12,400 nucleotides of DNA, taken from Campylobacteraceae bacterium UBA1877 (GTDB taxonomy: Bacteria; Campylobacterota; Campylobacteria; Campylobacterales; Campylobacteraceae). The position numbers were made by a program, and so were the translations under genes. This document shows, one piece after another, positions 1-8,772 of the stretch (positions are counted from its first letter, which is position 1; the number at the start of each line of letters is the position of its first letter). The DNA lies in contig DDHL01000043.1 in NCBI GenBank assembly GCA_002352945.1, forward strand, positions 12,235 through 24,634. The letters are read 5' to 3'. The notes below the pieces were generated by a model that saw only the letters and a list, made by a program, of their open reading frames with translations, was not told the DNA's origin and searched no databases.

Positions 1-437
1 ATGTTATACTCTTCAATGAGCTCTTTATAAGCTGTAGCAAGCTCAATTGGATTTAAATCTTCGCGTTGGATATTTTCAATTAAAGCGAGCTCTCGTAAGT
101 TTTCAGAAGCGATATCGGCAACAATAGCCTTAATAGTCTCTAGCCCTGCTTTTTTTGTTGCACGCAGCCGTCTTTCGCCTGCAAGCAGCATATAGCCATC
201 ATCTTTTTCTATTACAATTATTGGTTGTAATAGACCATGTTTTTGAATTGAGCGAGAAAGCTCCTCTAGGGCATCTTCGTCAAAATGTGTTCTTGGTTGA
301 AAAGGGTTTGGATGAATCGATTCGACTGGAATTTCTCGAACCAAATCTGAACTATCATGGCGTAGCTCTTGATTGTACGCCTCCTCAACATCTCCTATAA
401 TTGCACCTAAACCTCGTCCTAATGCGCGCTTAGCCAT
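1..437 (-). CDS. parB: Chromosome-partitioning protein ParB, N-terminal part (cut by window edge)
   Basis: ParB binds centromere-like parS sites, uses CTP to clamp and slide on DNA, and works with the ParA ATPase to segregate the replicated origin. I translated 145 residues from the ATG at 437. The C-terminal part lies left of position 1. Visible family marks are the basic glycine-rich N-terminus GRGLGAII (residues 7-14), the PNPFQPR box (43-49), the CTP-binding AGERRLRA motif (86-93) and ENIQRED (121-127), which leads into the helix-turn-helix region. The start follows the parA stop codon after only 3 nt, so the two are probably co-translated. It is the last visible gene of the obg-to-parB run. 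In related genomes ATP synthase genes usually follow, but that region is outside the window. Nothing looks damaged; the gene is simply incomplete here. Confidence 0.95.
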   Translation of the reverse strand, partial: MAKRALGRGLGAIIGDVEEAYNQELRHDSSDLVREIPVESIHPNPFQPRTHFDEDALEELSRSIQKHGLLQPIIVIEKDDGYMLLAGERRLRATKKAGLETIKAIVADIASENLRELALIENIQREDLNPIELATAYKELIEEYN

Positions 438-440
438 GGA

Positions 441-1226
441 TCAACTCGCCAAAATCGACTGGGCTAAATCTTGATACGCTTGCGACCCAGGTGATTTAAT
501 ATCATAAAGTATAATCGGTTTGCCAAAACTTGGAGATTCAGCAAGTTTAACATTTCGCGGAATAACCACAAAATCGCCCCTGCGCTTTCCAACGAAGAGC
601 TTATTTTTAAAGTGCTGTTTTAAATCTGCAAAAACTTGCTTAGATAGATTATTTTGTGAGCTAAACATTGTAGGTAAAAAGCCTTTGATTTCCAATTTTG
701 GATTAATTGTTTTTTTGATGAGTTTAACAGTGTTTAAAAGCTGAGCCAATCCTTCCAAGGCAAAAAATTCACATTGAATTGGGATGATAATCGAGTTAGC
801 AGCACTCAATGCATTGATTGTAATGCTTCCTAAAGCTGGAGGTGAGTCGATGATAATGTAGTCATATTGATTGACGATCTCATCAATTTTTGTTTTTAAG
901 ATAAGTTCTCTTCCTTTAGTTTTATTGTCATAAAACTCTTTTTCAACCCCGACAAGTCCAATATTTGATGGAGCAAGATTGAGTGTAGGAAGAGAGGTTT
1001 TAAGAATCACTTGTGATAGCCGCTTACGTCCAATGAGTACATGATAAATATTAAACTCATAGTCATTTCGACTAAATCCCAGACCTGTTGTTGCATTAGC
1101 TTGCGGATCGATATCGATCAGCAAAACCCTCTTTTCAGCAACAGCCAAAAATGCTGCCAAATTGACTGCTGTGGTTGTTTTCCCGACGCCACCTTTTTGG
1201 TTGGCTATTGCAATTATTTCACTCAT
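441..1226 (-). CDS. parA: Chromosome-partitioning ATPase ParA (Soj type)
   Basis: ParA is a deviant-Walker ATPase that dimerises on nucleoid DNA and, stimulated by ParB, moves origin regions apart. At 261 residues it has the usual length of small chromosomal ParA/Soj proteins, which lack the N-terminal DNA-binding domain of plasmid ParA. The deviant Walker A motif KGGVGKTT lies at residues 11-18, with the signature lysine K11 and catalytic K16. The Walker A' strand LLIDIDPQANAT is at 35-46 and the Walker B/switch IIIDSPPALG at 124-133. Its ATG overlaps the birA stop codon (ATGA, 4 nt), and parB begins 3 nt after its own TGA. The Shine-Dalgarno is weak, which fits translational coupling. A MinD or plasmid ParA is less likely given the adjacent parB and the length. 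Confidence 0.96.
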   Translation of the reverse strand: MSEIIAIANQKGGVGKTTTAVNLAAFLAVAEKRVLLIDIDPQANATTGLGFSRNDYEFNIYHVLIGRKRLSQVILKTSLPTLNLAPSNIGLVGVEKEFYDNKTKGRELILKTKIDEIVNQYDYIIIDSPPALGSITINALSAANSIIIPIQCEFFALEGLAQLLNTVKLIKKTINPKLEIKGFLPTMFSSQNNLSKQVFADLKQHFKNKLFVGKRRGDFVVIPRNVKLAESPSFGKPIILYDIKSPGSQAYQDLAQSILAS

Positions 1227-1858
1227 CTTAAGCTATACACCTTTTTGTTTCCTAACATTATTGACCCATCTTCGCACAATAGTGCATCTTTTAAAGAGAT
1301 TGGATCCGCCTCATTATGACTTACAAACAATTTGCTGCGTTGAAATTCTAACCTATATTTACTAAAAATATTCTTCCATGAGGGCAGATTTTTCCAAGTT
1401 GCTACCAATTCATCTACACACTCTTTAGCAGTTACATCAATGTCTAAAACCCCAAATCCAGGCGGTGACTGGCGCAAATTGAGCCCAATTGAAATAATAA
1501 ATAAATCGCCACTTTTTAATGTCATAACTCCGCCAATTTTACTCTTGTCAAGATAGAGATCATTTGGCCACTTTAACCATACTTTTGAGCCTTTTTTGTT
1601 TAAAATCTCTTTTATAATCATGCCTGCATAAATGGATGCTGAAACAAGAGGCAAATCTTTTGGAAGGTGTTTCGTATGGACACAAATGCTTACATGTAAA
1701 TTGCCTTCTGTGCTTTGCCAACTGTTTCCTCTACTTCCAATCCCTTTAGTCTGTTTATTTGCATATACTAAAAATGGAGGATTTTTTTCTTTATTTGCTA
1801 AAAGTTCGCAAACATATTTGTGGGTTGAGGCTAAAGAGTCAAAATAGCAAATCTCCAA
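1223..1858 (-). CDS. birA: Biotin--[acetyl-CoA-carboxylase] ligase (monofunctional BirA)
   Basis: This enzyme activates biotin with ATP to biotinyl-AMP and attaches it to a lysine of the biotin carboxyl carrier protein. At 211 residues it lacks the N-terminal helix-turn-helix of E. coli BirA, so it should be an enzyme only and not a repressor. The biotin/AMP loop is GIGSRGNSW (residues 39-47), a variant of the GRGRxGR motif. KWPNDLYLDKSKIGGV (96-111) carries the conserved WPND and the catalytic lysine K107. The likely start is TTG at 1858, because an AAGGAG Shine-Dalgarno sits 5 nt upstream and the resulting N-terminus (EICYFDSLASTH) fits the family. This start lies about 20 nt inside the end of fmt. 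The stop overlaps the parA start by 4 nt. A TTACATGTAA palindrome falls inside the gene (1690-1699). Confidence 0.93.
   Translation of the reverse strand: MEICYFDSLASTHKYVCELLANKEKNPPFLVYANKQTKGIGSRGNSWQSTEGNLHVSICVHTKHLPKDLPLVSASIYAGMIIKEILNKKGSKVWLKWPNDLYLDKSKIGGVMTLKSGDLFIISIGLNLRQSPPGFGVLDIDVTAKECVDELVATWKNLPSWKNIFSKYRLEFQRSKLFVSHNEADPISLKDALLCEDGSIMLGNKKVYSLR
1690..1699. repeat. TTACATGTAA palindrome inside birA
   Basis: Exact copy. In the birA frame it encodes Leu-His-Val in NLHVS, just after the biotin-binding loop. It is 199 bp from the copy in fmt, which is read in the same codon phase. Confidence 0.55.
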
Positions 1859-2755
1859 CTTTTCTCCTTTGTCCTTGCAGGTAATCTTTTACATGTAAAG
1901 GCTTTTTTGAAGGCGCTTGCACTCTTTTTACTATAATTGCTCCATTTGCACATGCAACAACAGCTCCATTTTCATCTATTTTTAAAATCTCTCCAGGTCT
2001 ATTTTTTTTGCCACTATCACTTAAATCAATTTCTAAAAGTTTTAATCCACTCTCAAGATAAATCCCCGGCCATGGCGTTAGGGCAAGATAGTGTTTGAAA
2101 ATTTTTAATTTTGTCCATTCAAAAGAGACAAGACCATCTTTTTTTGTAATCTTTGGAGCATAAGAAGAGAGTGCATTATATTGATTTATTGGAGCAAGTT
2201 TTGGCCAAAGCCTTAAGGTCTTTATTGTAAGTTTCGCAGCTTTTTTAGCCAATTTTTCAAAAAGGGCTTTTGCATCTTCATCTTCTTTTATTGGCACAAC
2301 ACTAAAACCTAACATTTTACCAGTATCAAGCCCGGCATCCATTAGCATCGCACTAACACCGGTATATTTTTGATTTTCAAGCAAGGCATATTGAATTGGA
2401 CTTGCACCGCGGTATAAAGGCAGAAGTGAAGCGTGCAAATTAATGCAAGGAGCAATGTTTAAAACACTTTGGGGAAGCAATTGTCCAAATGCAGCTACGA
2501 TGATAAAATCTGGTTTTAGCGACGCAATTTTTCCAACGATTTCGTCTGATTTTAAGTTTGGTGGCTGGAAAATCGGCACCTCTAAAAGATTGGCCTTAGC
2601 CCAAACTTTTACAGGCGGAGCTTGAAGAGTCTGCTTTCGCCCTACTGGCTTATCTGGCTGAGTAAAAAGAGCGACAATCTCAATATCACTTTGAGATGCT
2701 AAGGCTTGTAAAATTGCAACTGCATATTGGGGTGTTCCCATAAATAAAATGCGCA

Positions 2756-2756
<1 letters not shown>
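1839..2756 (-). CDS. fmt: Methionyl-tRNA formyltransferase
   Basis: Fmt transfers a formyl group from 10-formyltetrahydrofolate to the methionine on initiator tRNA, which bacterial initiation needs. The 305-residue protein has the full formyltransferase domain, with NLHASLLPLYRG at residues 106-117. The catalytic triad N106, H108 and D144 (in AGLDTG) falls at the same numbering as in E. coli. The C-terminal tRNA-binding domain follows (about 205-305). The ATG at 2756 is preceded by a very strong AAAGGAGG 4 nt away and overlaps the proB stop by one base (TAATG). The 3' end overlaps the birA start by about 20 nt. A TTACATGTAA palindrome near the 3' end (1889-1898) encodes Leu-His-Val. Confidence is high from motifs, length and context. 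Confidence 0.97.
1889..1898. repeat. TTACATGTAA palindrome inside fmt
   Basis: Exact copy, extended to TTTACATGTAAA. It lies near the 3' end of fmt, encoding Leu-His-Val, about 30 bp before the birA start. Confidence 0.55.
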
Positions 2757-4617
<1,861 letters not shown>

Positions 4618-4626
4618 GGACAACCT

Positions 4627-4636
4627 TTACATGTAA
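4627..4636. repeat. TTACATGTAA palindrome upstream of obg
   Basis: Exact copy of the 10 bp palindrome found repeatedly in this window. Read on the minus strand its right end runs straight into the obg Shine-Dalgarno (TTACATGTAAAGG), 9 to 10 nt from the ATG at 4617. It lies between the rpmA terminator and obg. A protein bound here, or a small RNA hairpin, could affect obg expression; that is inference. Confidence 0.6.
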
Positions 4637-4640
4637 GCAA

Positions 4641-4677
4641 AAAATAAAAAGAGGAAACGGGCACTAAAGAGTGCCCG
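4641..4677 (-). terminator. Intrinsic terminator after rpmA
   Basis: A perfect 8 bp stem (CGGGCACT at 4658-4665 pairing with AGTGCCCG at 4670-4677) has a 4 nt loop. On the minus strand it is followed by a T-rich run (TTTCC, then T5, A, T6). It lies 17 nt after the rpmA stop and ends about 24 nt before the obg start. Two C bases interrupt the T-run, so termination may be incomplete. That would explain how obg is transcribed without a visible promoter of its own. Confidence 0.75.
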
Positions 4678-4693
4678 AGAGATATTTTAATAG

Positions 4694-4951
4694 TTAAGTA
4701 GCGGGATAAACAGAGACTTTTTTTCGATCGCGGTCTTTGCGTTCAAACTTAACATAACCGTCTATGAGCGCATAAATTGTATGGTCTGTTCCCATACCGA
4801 CATTATTGCCTTTATGCACCTTTGTGCCGCGTTGACGAATAATGATATTTCCCGCACGTACAAATTCACCACCAAATTTTTTAACACCTAACCGACGTCC
4901 AGCGGAATCGCGGTTATTCTGGGTACTTCCTTGACCTTTCTTGTGAGCCAT
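4694..4951 (-). CDS. rpmA: 50S ribosomal protein L27
   Basis: L27 is a large-subunit protein whose N-terminal tail reaches the peptidyl-transferase centre. The 85 residues match full-length L27. They begin [16 protein letters not shown], followed by the conserved [12 protein letters not shown] and the [19 protein letters not shown] core. The N-terminus starts directly with the mature-type AHKKG sequence, so there is no cleavable extension of the kind seen in Firmicutes. The ATG at 4951 has a strong AAGGAG 6 nt upstream, inside the 10 nt gap after rplU. It forms a transcription unit with rplU, and an intrinsic terminator follows. Obg comes next, matching the widely conserved L21-L27-Obg order. 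Confidence 0.98.
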   Translation of the reverse strand: MAHKKGQGSTQNNRDSAGRRLGVKKFGGEFVRAGNIIIRQRGTKVHKGNNVGMGTDHTIYALIDGYVKFERKDRDRKKVSVYPAT

Positions 4952-4961
4952 TCTTTACTCC

Positions 4962-5270
4962 TTAGCTAGCGATTTTCGCGACTTTGACGCGTGTATATTG
5001 ACGGCGGAAACCGCGTTTTAATTTCGAATCTTTACGACGACGTTTTTTAAAGATGGTCACCTTTTTTTCTTTGCCTGAATTTATCACTTCAAGAGTTACT
5101 TTAGCTCCATCCACAAATGGTGTACCAACTTTTAACTCACCATCATTGATAGCAAGAACTTCAGTTACTTCAACTGTCGACTTTGGCTCGGCATCCATCT
5201 TATCAAGGTTTAGATAATCTCCCTCTTGAACCTTGTACTGTTTGCCGCCATTTTTAATAATAGCATACAT
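4962..5270 (-). CDS. rplU: 50S ribosomal protein L21
   Basis: L21 is a 23S rRNA-binding protein of the large subunit. The 102 residues are full length and begin [18 protein letters not shown], the family signature. The C-terminal part is rich in Lys and Arg ([18 protein letters not shown], about 76-93) and carries the usual L21 RNA-binding motif. The ATG at 5270 follows AAGGA by 6 nt. It is the first gene of the rplU-rpmA unit. A candidate -10 (TATTAT on the minus strand, 5356-5361) lies about 85 nt upstream, leaving a 5' leader of about 78 nt with two small inverted repeats. Confidence 0.98.
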   Translation of the reverse strand: MYAIIKNGGKQYKVQEGDYLNLDKMDAEPKSTVEVTEVLAINDGELKVGTPFVDGAKVTLEVINSGKEKKVTIFKKRRRKDSKLKRGFRRQYTRVKVAKIAS

Positions 5271-5355
5271 TGGCTATCCTTATCACTTGGATTACCATTG
5301 GGCACTTTAAAATGATTAAAGATTTGGAAAGCTCCAGATGGCATTTAAGAGGCGA

Positions 5356-5361
5356 ATAATA
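5356..5361 (-). promoter_or_regulatory. Candidate -10 element for rplU-rpmA
   Basis: On the minus strand TATTAT sits about 85 nt before the rplU ATG, with a T-rich stretch just upstream (TGTTTTTAGG). No convincing -35 is present, which is common for sigma-70 promoters in Campylobacter and relatives. The near-palindrome at 5395-5404 would lie around -46 to -55 relative to the predicted start. Confidence 0.4.
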
Positions 5362-5394
5362 CCTAAAAACAGTTTAAGGGATGTTTAAAATTCT

Positions 5395-5404
5395 TTACAT
5401 GCAA
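5395..5404. repeat. TTACATGCAA, one-mismatch copy of the palindrome
   Basis: It differs from TTACATGTAA at one base. It lies upstream of the rplU candidate -10 and 10 nt past the stop of the MetF-like gene. On the minus strand it reads TTTGCATGTAAAGA, sharing the AAAG flank of other copies. Confidence 0.45.
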
Positions 5405-5413
5405 AGATCTATT

Positions 5414-6334
5414 TTACGAATCGCCCATAATTGCTCGAACAATATAGATTAAATCGATTGAGGCTTCAATTTCAAGCTTTTTAATAGCTACACTCTCTAC
5501 GTTGCAGCCAACTGGAACTTTTAACTCCTTTGCTAAAAGATACAGTTTTTTAAAAACATTCTCAATATGAAGCATTGAAGCATCAAGCATACTTGGAGCC
5601 TCAAAAAGCTCTTTTTCACACTTTTGGGGAATTTTAATTCCCAGCCATTTCATAAATTCAAGAGTCTTTTGTGAACCGCAGGGTGTAAGGGTAAAAATTA
5701 TTGGCACAAGAGGCAAAGAGCTCTTTTTTGAGTATGTGGCATAATCTTTTAAAAATTTTGCCGCAGCCTCATAATCATAGACAGCTTGGGTGATAAAAAA
5801 TGAGCAACCTTGGGAAATTTTTTGGGCTACACGCCTATCTTCATCACCTTTTTTTGCGTGGCGCTCTGCAATGGCAATTCCACCTAGTTGCATTTTAGGA
5901 GCATAAAGGCTCTTTAAAGAGTACGCATCTTTTAAATGTAACTTCACTGGCTGCTCTTTTGATGCAGCTCCAACAAAAACGCGCATAATTTTTGGTGAAT
6001 TTCTTGATTCTAACCATTTTTTTGTTTCATTTTCATCATATTTGCCAACTGCACGGTATATAATTGCTCTATTGGCATACTGGCTTAGATACTCTTTTAC
6101 ATAAAGTTCAGGATCGATTGTTTCTAAAAATGGAAAGGGTCTTTTTTGGGCTGTTCTTTTTGTTTCATCTTGCAAATCATACATTACAATTCCATCAATT
6201 GGAGCATTTTTTAGACGCATCAATTGTCGGTTTGCAATCTGTTTAATCTCATCTTTTGTATGGGTAATCTTAGGCGGCGTTAAACCGTAGAGTAAAATAT
6301 TGGATTTTGATTGGCTAATTAATTCATCAAGCAT
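5414..6334 (-). CDS. MetF-like protein (methylenetetrahydrofolate reductase family), divergent
   Basis: The 306-residue protein looks like the single TIM-barrel domain of the MTHFR/MetF family, which uses FAD to reduce 5,10-methylene-THF to 5-methyl-THF. Supporting segments are TPPK near the N-terminus (19-22), IVMYDLQDE (49-57), LGGIAIAERHAKKGDED (150-166), equivalent to the GVAxYPExHP region, FFITQAVYD (179-187), equivalent to the conserved F-ITQ-FD segment, and VPIIFTLTP (210-218). E. coli MetF has Glu28 just before its PP pair (EFFPP). Here the corresponding position appears to be Gly (YGLTPP), so the catalytic Glu may be missing. It could be a paralogue with a changed reaction rather than the housekeeping MetF. 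The Shine-Dalgarno is modest (AGAAG before ATG 6334). It is separated from pyk by 157 bp and from rplU by 143 bp, so it is probably a single gene. Confidence 0.7.
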   Translation of the reverse strand: MLDELISQSKSNILLYGLTPPKITHTKDEIKQIANRQLMRLKNAPIDGIVMYDLQDETKRTAQKRPFPFLETIDPELYVKEYLSQYANRAIIYRAVGKYDENETKKWLESRNSPKIMRVFVGAASKEQPVKLHLKDAYSLKSLYAPKMQLGGIAIAERHAKKGDEDRRVAQKISQGCSFFITQAVYDYEAAAKFLKDYATYSKKSSLPLVPIIFTLTPCGSQKTLEFMKWLGIKIPQKCEKELFEAPSMLDASMLHIENVFKKLYLLAKELKVPVGCNVESVAIKKLEIEASIDLIYIVRAIMGDS

Positions 6335-6361
6335 TGCACTTCTTTTAGAAAAATTTTGGGA

Positions 6362-6367
6362 ATTTTA
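6362..6367 (-). promoter_or_regulatory. Weak candidate -10 for the MetF-like gene
   Basis: TAAAAT on the minus strand, about 28 nt upstream of the ATG at 6334, is the best -10 match in the 157 bp gap. No clear -35 is visible. The same gap holds an almost perfect 18 bp palindrome at 6406-6423 (TGA and TCA flanking T and A runs) and the pyk hairpin. Low certainty. Confidence 0.22.
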
Positions 6368-6453
6368 CCGTTACTCTCTTAGCTAAGCTTTAAAATGGAG
6401 CTTTTTGACTTTTTAAAAAATCAGTTATTAAGATTTGATTGCATGAGTAGTAG

Positions 6454-6482
6454 TGGCACAAAATTGATTTAATTTTGTGCCA
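6454..6482 (-). terminator. Hairpin downstream of pyk
   Basis: A perfect 12 bp inverted repeat (TGGCACAAAATT at 6454-6465, AATTTTGTGCCA at 6471-6482) with a 5 nt loop starts 9 nt after the pyk stop. No T-run follows it on the minus strand, so it is either an atypical terminator or a 3' RNA-stabilising hairpin. Confidence 0.55.
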
Positions 6483-6491
6483 TTTGCACAA

Positions 6492-7937
6492 TTACACTCC
6501 CATTTGGATGTAATAATCGATTTGATCTCGTTTTAGTATACGAATATAGTTTGTGCTTCCTGCAACCCCGGTTGGATACCCAGCTGTTGCAACATAAGTT
6601 TTATCTCTATCAATAAAACCAAGCTTAACAGCCTTTTTGACTGTGCTTCCAAGCATGAGATTAAGACTTGTTTTTTCAACTACCATAATAGGTTTAACTC
6701 CCCAAGTAAGAGTAAGAGAGCGGGCAGTTTTTTGATCATGTGTTACTGCAAAAATATCCACACTTGGGCGGTAACGTGCCATCTTTTTAGCAGACTGTCC
6801 TGAACTTGTGAGCGCTAAAATTCCACTAGCGTTAAGCTCCACTGCCAACCGCACTGTTGAAGAGGCTATCATATCAGTCTCATCCCTATAATCATACTGA
6901 TCAAATTTATTATAAGGAAAGACAGTTTCAGTCTCTTTTATTGTTGCTGTCATTGTTTCAACAACATTTACTGGATTCTTTCCAATAGCACTCTCTTCTG
7001 AGAGCATCACAGCGTCTGTTCCATCCAAAACTGCATTGGCAACATCTGAAATTTCAGCCCTTGTGGCTGTCTCTTTTTCGGCCATAGATAGAAGCATTTG
7101 CGTTGCTGTAATAACGGGCTTTGATGCGGCATTTGCCTTTTTAATAATTTGCTTTTGGATGCTAGGAACTTTATAGTAGGGAACTTCAATCCCCAAATCG
7201 CCCCTTGCAACCATGACACCATCGCTTACTTCTAAAATTTCATCTATATTTTCAACAGCATCAAATTTTTCTATTTTTGCTAAAATCTGAGCTTTACCGC
7301 CCGCTTTTTGCACAATTTCCCTTGCTTGGATTACATCTTTTGCTCGCTGCACAAATGAAACGGCAACAAAGTCTATATCATGTTTTACACCCCACTCTAA
7401 ATCTGCTTTATCTTTTGGGGTGATTACATCGATATTGAGCTTTGTATTTGGAAAATTGACACCCTTGTTTGAAGCAAGTTTTCCACTATTTTCAACTCGA
7501 GCAATAACAGATTCGCCCACTAAAACAACTTTGGTTCGGATATTTCCATCATAAAGATAGATGTACTCGCCCTCTTTTAGGAGATTTAGAATTTGGGGCT
7601 GATTGATGCTAAGTTTGTACTTATTGTCAGACTCTTGAACTCCTATGATTTCTCTTTTTACAAACTCTAAAGTATCGCCCTCTTTAAGATCAAAATCGTG
7701 CTCTAATTGACCAACTCGAATCTTAGGTCCGCAAATATCTTGCAAAACACCCACATCCCGGCCGACATTTTTTGAAGCTTGGCGAATCTTTGTCAGTGTT
7801 GCTTCATGATACTCATGGGATCCATGGCTAAAATTAAGACGAAAAACATTTACGCCCGCATTTATCATTCCCTCTAACGTTTCTAATGAATCGCTAGCTG
7901 GTCCTACAGTTGCTAAAATTTTTGTGCGTTTGTACAT
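6492..7937 (-). CDS. pyk: Pyruvate kinase
   Basis: Pyruvate kinase makes pyruvate and ATP from phosphoenolpyruvate and ADP. The 481 residues match the bacterial length. The N-terminal barrel shows VFRLNFSHGSHEYH (31-44, with the Arg/Asn/Ser substrate and potassium ligands). The B domain spans roughly 72-170. The active-site strand ILAKIEKFDAVENIDEI (218-234) carries the phosphoryl-transfer lysine K221. SDGVMVARGDLGIEVP (238-253) holds the metal-binding Glu/Asp. KPVITATQMLLSM (273-285) and TRAEISDVANAVLDGTDAVMLSEES (292-316) follow. The last segment has SEES where many homologues have SGET. The regulatory C domain covers about 345-481. The ATG at 7937 has AAGGAA upstream. Carbon-fixing relatives often use pyk alongside gluconeogenesis; no other glycolysis gene lies here. 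Confidence 0.97.
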   Translation of the reverse strand: MYKRTKILATVGPASDSLETLEGMINAGVNVFRLNFSHGSHEYHEATLTKIRQASKNVGRDVGVLQDICGPKIRVGQLEHDFDLKEGDTLEFVKREIIGVQESDNKYKLSINQPQILNLLKEGEYIYLYDGNIRTKVVLVGESVIARVENSGKLASNKGVNFPNTKLNIDVITPKDKADLEWGVKHDIDFVAVSFVQRAKDVIQAREIVQKAGGKAQILAKIEKFDAVENIDEILEVSDGVMVARGDLGIEVPYYKVPSIQKQIIKKANAASKPVITATQMLLSMAEKETATRAEISDVANAVLDGTDAVMLSEESAIGKNPVNVVETMTATIKETETVFPYNKFDQYDYRDETDMIASSTVRLAVELNASGILALTSSGQSAKKMARYRPSVDIFAVTHDQKTARSLTLTWGVKPIMVVEKTSLNLMLGSTVKKAVKLGFIDRDKTYVATAGYPTGVAGSTNYIRILKRDQIDYYIQMGV

Positions 7938-7963
7938 GGTTTTTCCTTATTTAAAATCCCTCA

Positions 7964-7969
7964 AATATA
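7964..7969 (-). promoter_or_regulatory. Candidate -10 for pyk
   Basis: TATATT on the minus strand (context GTTATATTTGA), 26 nt before the pyk ATG. No recognisable -35 accompanies it. The palindrome at 8007-8016 would lie at about -50 to -59 from the inferred start. Confidence 0.35.
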
Positions 7970-8006
7970 ACACATTTTTATATCCAAAATATTACATCAA
8001 AGGGGT

Positions 8007-8016
8007 TTACATGTAA
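8007..8016. repeat. TTACATGTAA palindrome between divergent pyk and hydrolase promoters
   Basis: Exact copy placed almost midway between the pyk candidate -10 (7964-7969) and the plus-strand -35 (8056-8061). Seven bases further right is a second inverted repeat, AACATA-AA-TATGTT (8023-8036). Together they look like an operator region, but no regulator is known. Confidence 0.55.
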
Positions 8017-8055
8017 CAAAATAACATAAATATGTTTAAAAAATTGTAAATAAAC

Positions 8056-8084
8056 TTGTTGTGTTTATTAATTTTAGATACAAT
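8056..8084 (+). promoter_or_regulatory. Promoter of the isochorismatase-family gene
   Basis: TTGTTG (8056-8061) and TACAAT (8079-8084) are separated by 17 bp, a good sigma-70 arrangement. The leader would be about 28 nt and includes a strong AAGGAGG Shine-Dalgarno before the ATG at 8119. Confidence 0.55.
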
Positions 8085-8118
8085 CAATAGATATTAAACA
8101 TTAATTAAGGAGGATGGT

Positions 8119-8661
8119 ATGCGAATTGAAAAAGAAAATACAATAGCCATTGTTGTTGATGCCCAAGAGAAGCTCGTACCCCATATTCACAATAGCAAAG
8201 CCGTAATAGAGCGCATGCAGACTTTAATCAAAGGCTTACAGCTTTTAGAAATTCCTATCATCCTAAACGAGCAGTACAAAAAAGGATTGGGTGCAACTGT
8301 TGATCCAATCAAAAATCTTGTACCTGATGCTAAAAGCTACGAAAAGGTTACATTTAGCTGCTGTCAAAATACTCCTGCACTGACTCATATTTTAGAGAGT
8401 GGACGAAAGGTTGTTATTGTAATGGGCATGGAAACTCATGTTTGTGTAATGCAAACTTGCACTGATCTTCTAGCAAGCGGAGTTCGCCCTGTTTTAGTGG
8501 TTGATTGTGTAGGCTCAAGAAATCAATTTGACCATGATATTGCAATACAACGCATGATTCAAGAGGGCGTTACACCAGCAACTGTTGAATCGATCCTATT
8601 TGAACTTTGCAAAAGCTCTAAAGAGAGTGCCTTTAAAGAGATAAGTGCATTAATAAAGTAG
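8119..8661 (+). CDS. Isochorismatase-family cysteine hydrolase (YcaC-like)
   Basis: A soluble cysteine hydrolase of 180 residues with the isochorismatase fold. The catalytic triad is visible: D14 in IVVDAQE, K76 in YEKVTF, and C109 in MGMETHVCVMQT, which contains the family's cis-peptide region. The rest of the protein fits the YcaC-like branch (THVCV followed by a helix, then VVDCVGSR). Substrates differ widely in this superfamily (amides, ureido compounds, isochorismate), and the neighbours give no hint, so the reaction is unknown. It is not a siderophore isochorismatase by context, since no ent or dhb genes are present. Expression signals are good: TTGTTG-N17-TACAAT and AAGGAGG 5 nt before the ATG. 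An intrinsic terminator follows, so it is a single-gene unit, divergent from pyk. Confidence 0.88.
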   Translation: MRIEKENTIAIVVDAQEKLVPHIHNSKAVIERMQTLIKGLQLLEIPIILNEQYKKGLGATVDPIKNLVPDAKSYEKVTFSCCQNTPALTHILESGRKVVIVMGMETHVCVMQTCTDLLASGVRPVLVVDCVGSRNQFDHDIAIQRMIQEGVTPATVESILFELCKSSKESAFKEISALIK

Positions 8662-8695
8662 CTTCAAATCTCTTTTACAAAAGCGCAAACTATAT

Positions 8696-8744
8696 AGCCC
8701 ATGCTTAATTTTTCTTCCAGTTGCAAAATTAAATGGGCTTTTTT
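8696..8744 (+). terminator. Intrinsic terminator after the isochorismatase-family gene
   Basis: AGCCCAT (8696-8702) pairs with ATGGGCT (8733-8739), and TTAATTTT (8705-8712) pairs with AAAATTAA (8725-8732). A 2 nt bulge lies on one side and the loop is 12 nt. A run of six T (8739-8744) follows directly. It starts 34 nt after the stop codon. Confidence 0.85.
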
Positions 8745-8772
8745 AAAAGCGATAAAGAAAAAATATATTTAT

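Noticed and set aside
155..400. Plus-strand open frame of 81 codons opposite parB
   Set aside because: It is antisense to a clearly coding, motif-rich parB, and has no family resemblance.
1..1226. parS site or replication origin near parAB
   Set aside because: No match to the canonical TGTTTCACGTGAAACA type was seen. TTACATGTAA has a different core, and no dnaA or DnaA-box cluster is present.
4621..4623. TTG start for Obg two codons upstream
   Set aside because: The ATG at 4617 matches the family N-terminus and has AAAGG at a good 6 nt spacing.
7007..7222. Minus-strand 71-codon frame within pyk
   Set aside because: It is an out-of-frame shadow inside a conserved part of pyruvate kinase.
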